Shown here: positions 15,602 through 17,011 of the stretch, one piece after another
Layout of the letters: the number at the start of each line of letters is the position of its first letter
How positions within the stretch are numbered: the first letter of the stretch is position 1
Assembly: GCA_000403945.1 (NCBI GenBank)
Contig: APFI01000164.1
Span: forward strand, 1-17,011
Direction of reading: 5' to 3'
From: Desulfovibrio sp. Dsv1
Lineage (GTDB): Bacteria; Desulfobacterota; Desulfovibrionia; Desulfovibrionales; Desulfovibrionaceae
Length of the DNA stretch: 17,011 bases
Program-made: the position numbers and the translations under genes
Notes under the pieces: generated by a model
Told to the model about the DNA's origin: nothing
The model's database searches: none
What the model saw: the letters and a program-made list of their open reading frames with translations, nothing else

Positions 15602-16660
15602 ATGAGATTGCTGGAAAAGGCCCGCGCCGCCGGCTGAGCGGCCAAGATGGCTCCAGGGGCCTTGGAGCGACTTTTGCGTGGCCTCGCTTCCAAAACAGCG
15701 CCAGAGCTGGAGGGCAGGGTGCTGGCGGGCCGTGCCCGTAATGAGGACGCGGTGGTGCTAGCGGTTCCGGAGGGCAAGGCGTTGGTGCAGACGGTGGATA
15801 TCCTTGCGCCCATCGTCAACGACGCCTTTGCCTTTGGGCGCATCGCGGCGGCCAACGCTCTGTCAGACATCTACGCGATGGGCGGCGAGCCTTGGTGTGC
15901 CATGAACGTGGCCTGTTTTCCCCAGACTCTGGCCGAGAACGATCCCGAGCATATTCTCAGCGACATTTTGCGCGGCGGCCAGTCCGCTCTGCTGGAAGCT
16001 GGAGCCGTGCTGGCTGGCGGCCATACCGTGCAGGATGACGAATTGAAGTACGGCTTGGCTGTGACCGGCATTATCGATCCCGCCCATATGGCGGTCAACA
16101 GCGGTCTGCGGCCGGGCCAGCGCCTACTGCTGACCAAAGCTTTGGGCACCGGCATTTTGGCCACAGCGGTCAAGGCCCGTTGGGAGGGCGCTGCTGAAAG
16201 CGAGACGGAACTGGTTCGTTGCTGCGGCCGCCTGAATAAGGTGGGCGGTGCGGTCATACGCGAATTCCAGCTGTCTGCGGCCACAGACATCACCGGCTTT
16301 GGGCTGGGCGGCCATGCCTTGGAAATGGCCTTGGCCTCGGAGGTCTGCGTGGCTCTGGATACGGCGTCCCTGCCGTTACTGCCGCGCGTGCTCGCCTATG
16401 CGCGCGACGGTCTGATTCCCGCAGGTAGTCATTTGAATCGCAAGCACTGGATTTGCTCCACACTAGTGGAAACAGACGTGGACGAATCTCTGGAAAGTGT
16501 GGTGTTTGACGCTCAGACCTCAGGCGGTCTGCTGCTGGCCGTGTCGCCAGACCTGCTGGGCGCGGCGCGCGCCATGCTGGAGGCTGGCGGAGATCTGGCC
16601 TGTGAAGTAGGGGAAGTGCTGTCGCCTCGGCGGGACGGCAAGGCCTTGTTGCTACACTGA
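15602..16660 (+). CDS. selD: Selenophosphate synthetase with UGA-encoded selenocysteine
   Basis: SelD makes selenophosphate from selenide and ATP, the selenium donor for selenocysteine. The full frame of 352 residues starts at ATG 15602, with GGAG 7 nt upstream, and contains TGA at 15635-15637 as codon 12. Read as selenocysteine (U), the start is MRLLEKARAAGUAAKMAPG. U12 aligns with catalytic Cys17 of E. coli and Lys15 with essential Lys20. Cys19 is replaced by alanine. Downstream lie the ATP/metal residues Asp49 (NEDAVVL), Asp66 (TVDILAPIV) and Asp89 (ALSDIYAMGG), then LAGGHTVQ, TDITGFGLGGH and DAQTSGGLLLA near the end. A start at Met16 (15647) would lose the catalytic site. It stands alone after the terminator, so it probably has its own promoter; none is obvious. 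Confidence 0.92.
15644..15674 (+). promoter_or_regulatory. Candidate bSECIS hairpin in selD
   Basis: GCTCC (15650-15654) pairs with GGAGC (15664-15668) around a 9-nt loop that begins AGGGG. The stem can extend past a G/G mismatch to AAGAT/ACTTT with one further mismatch. The loop starts 17 nt after the TGA and has G in its second position. Both fit what is known of bacterial SECIS elements, which bind SelB and direct selenocysteine insertion. A competing fold, GGCT/GGCC, is possible. Prediction only. Confidence 0.5.
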
Positions 16661-16715
16661 TGAAAGCCCCTAGTACTATATCACATTTAAATTTTTGTAT
16701 TTTTAAAAAATGAAG

Positions 16716-16721
16716 TATAAT
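16716..16721 (+). promoter_or_regulatory. Probable -10 element of the transposase gene
   Basis: A perfect TATAAT lies 24 nt before the transposase ATG in a strongly A/T-rich stretch (16680-16720). The best -35-like hexamer is TTGTAT at 16695-16700, with only 15 bp spacing, so the promoter is probably weak, as is common for insertion elements. Confidence 0.4.
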
Positions 16722-16722
16722 C

Positions 16723-16746
16723 ATGACAACCAAGTGAGGTTGTCAT
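16723..16746 (+). repeat. Perfect inverted repeat over the transposase start
   Basis: ATGACAACC (16723-16731) and GGTTGTCAT (16738-16746) are exact reverse complements around a 6-nt loop. The second arm contains the GG of the GAGG ribosome-binding site and the first two bases of the ATG, so the mRNA hairpin would hide the initiation site. Confidence 0.7.
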
Positions 16747-17011
16747 GGCTCCCAGATACAGGCTTACATTGTCGGATTCCGAACGCGTTGAGCTTGAAGC
16801 ATTAACACGTAATGGCAAAACTGGGTCGAAAAATTTTATTAATGCCAGAATGTTATTGCTTTGTGGCTCTGGCCAGCATGGCCCGGCATGGACAGTTGCT
16901 GGAGTTGTCGAAGCGCTGGGAGTAACTTCACGAACCATAGAACATGTAAAAAAACGCTTTGTTGAAGAAGGGATTAAGGCTGCTCTGGAACGCAGGAAAG
17001 GGGAGATGCCG
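16745..17011 (+). CDS. IS630-family transposase, N-terminal part
   Basis: The frame is open from ATG 16745 to the right edge (89 codons) and is truncated by the window. The product starts MAPRYRLTLSDSERVELEAL and contains a helix-turn-helix with VVEALGVTSRTIEHVKKRF, followed by EEGIKAALERR. This is the usual N-terminal DNA-binding part of IS630-type transposases. The DDE catalytic domain lies beyond the window, so intactness is unknown. Its DNA is less GC-rich than the ribosomal genes, in keeping with a mobile element. GAGG lies 5 nt before the ATG. Confidence 0.82.
   Translation, partial: MAPRYRLTLSDSERVELEALTRNGKTGSKNFINARMLLLCGSGQHGPAWTVAGVVEALGVTSRTIEHVKKRFVEEGIKAALERRKGEMP

Larger units (their letters stand above)
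16675..17011 (+). mobile_element. Left part of an IS630-like insertion sequence
   Basis: Composition turns sharply A/T-rich shortly after the selD stop at 16660, and an IS630-type transposase gene begins at 16745. The left end must lie between about 16661 and 16715. The family inserts at TA dinucleotides, and several occur around 16670-16680. The terminal repeat cannot be fixed without the right end, so the start given is approximate. Confidence 0.5.

Noticed and set aside
15635..15637. TGA in selD as a nonsense mutation or pseudogene
   Set aside because: It sits exactly at the known Cys/Sec catalytic position, the frame is otherwise intact and well conserved, and a plausible bSECIS follows.
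1..17011. CRISPR array, tRNA, rRNA, tmRNA, RNase P RNA, SRP RNA, phage or defence genes
   Set aside because: Looked for on both strands; no repeats-with-spacers and no conserved RNA core signatures seen.

Overview
The window is a near-complete bacterial ribosomal-protein supercluster, the fused S10, spc and alpha operons. All 29 genes from rpsJ (S10) to rplQ (L17) are on the + strand. They are followed by a clear intrinsic terminator, a selenophosphate synthetase gene (selD) and the first part of an IS630-type transposase gene. The GC-rich DNA, the protein sequences, the gene order secY-map-rpmJ-rpsM with no adk or infA, the zinc-ribbon forms of S14, S4, L24 and L36, and a selenocysteine-containing SelD all suggest a Desulfovibrio-like sulfate reducer (Desulfovibrionaceae). 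That assignment is by recognition, not by a database search.

Layout. Positions 1-104 hold the 5' end of an unrecognised minus-strand gene. Positions 105-1016 have no convincing gene. They carry a strong sigma70-like promoter (448-476, A/T tract just upstream) and then a leader of about 530 nt, rich in inverted repeats, ending in a terminator-like hairpin just before rpsJ. S10 block: rpsJ, rplC, rplD, rplW, rplB, rpsS, rplV, rpsC, rplP, rpmC, rpsQ. Spc block: rplN, rplX, rplE, rpsN (type Z), rpsH, rplF, rplR, rpsE, rpmD, rplO, secY, map. Alpha block: rpmJ, rpsM, rpsK, rpsD, rpoA, rplQ. Most junctions are 0-20 nt or overlap. The three spacers above 100 nt (rpsN/rpsH, rplO/secY, map/rpmJ) each hold strong inverted repeats. 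A candidate alpha promoter overlaps the map stop codon.

The genes work together in making and running the ribosome (small- and large-subunit proteins), transcribing genes (RNA polymerase alpha), exporting proteins (SecY) and removing N-terminal methionine (Map). selD supplies selenophosphate for selenocysteine and is itself read through an in-frame TGA at codon 12. A candidate bSECIS hairpin follows that codon. A caller that treats TGA as stop would start this gene 15 codons late and lose the catalytic site.

Base composition turns AT-rich just after selD (from about 16675), where the insertion element begins. Its transposase start codon and ribosome-binding site lie in a perfect 9-bp inverted repeat. 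Most of the window is conserved housekeeping DNA. I see no defence system, CRISPR array, tRNA, rRNA or wholly new gene cluster. The points of real interest are the UGA-encoded SelD and the unexplained structured leaders.
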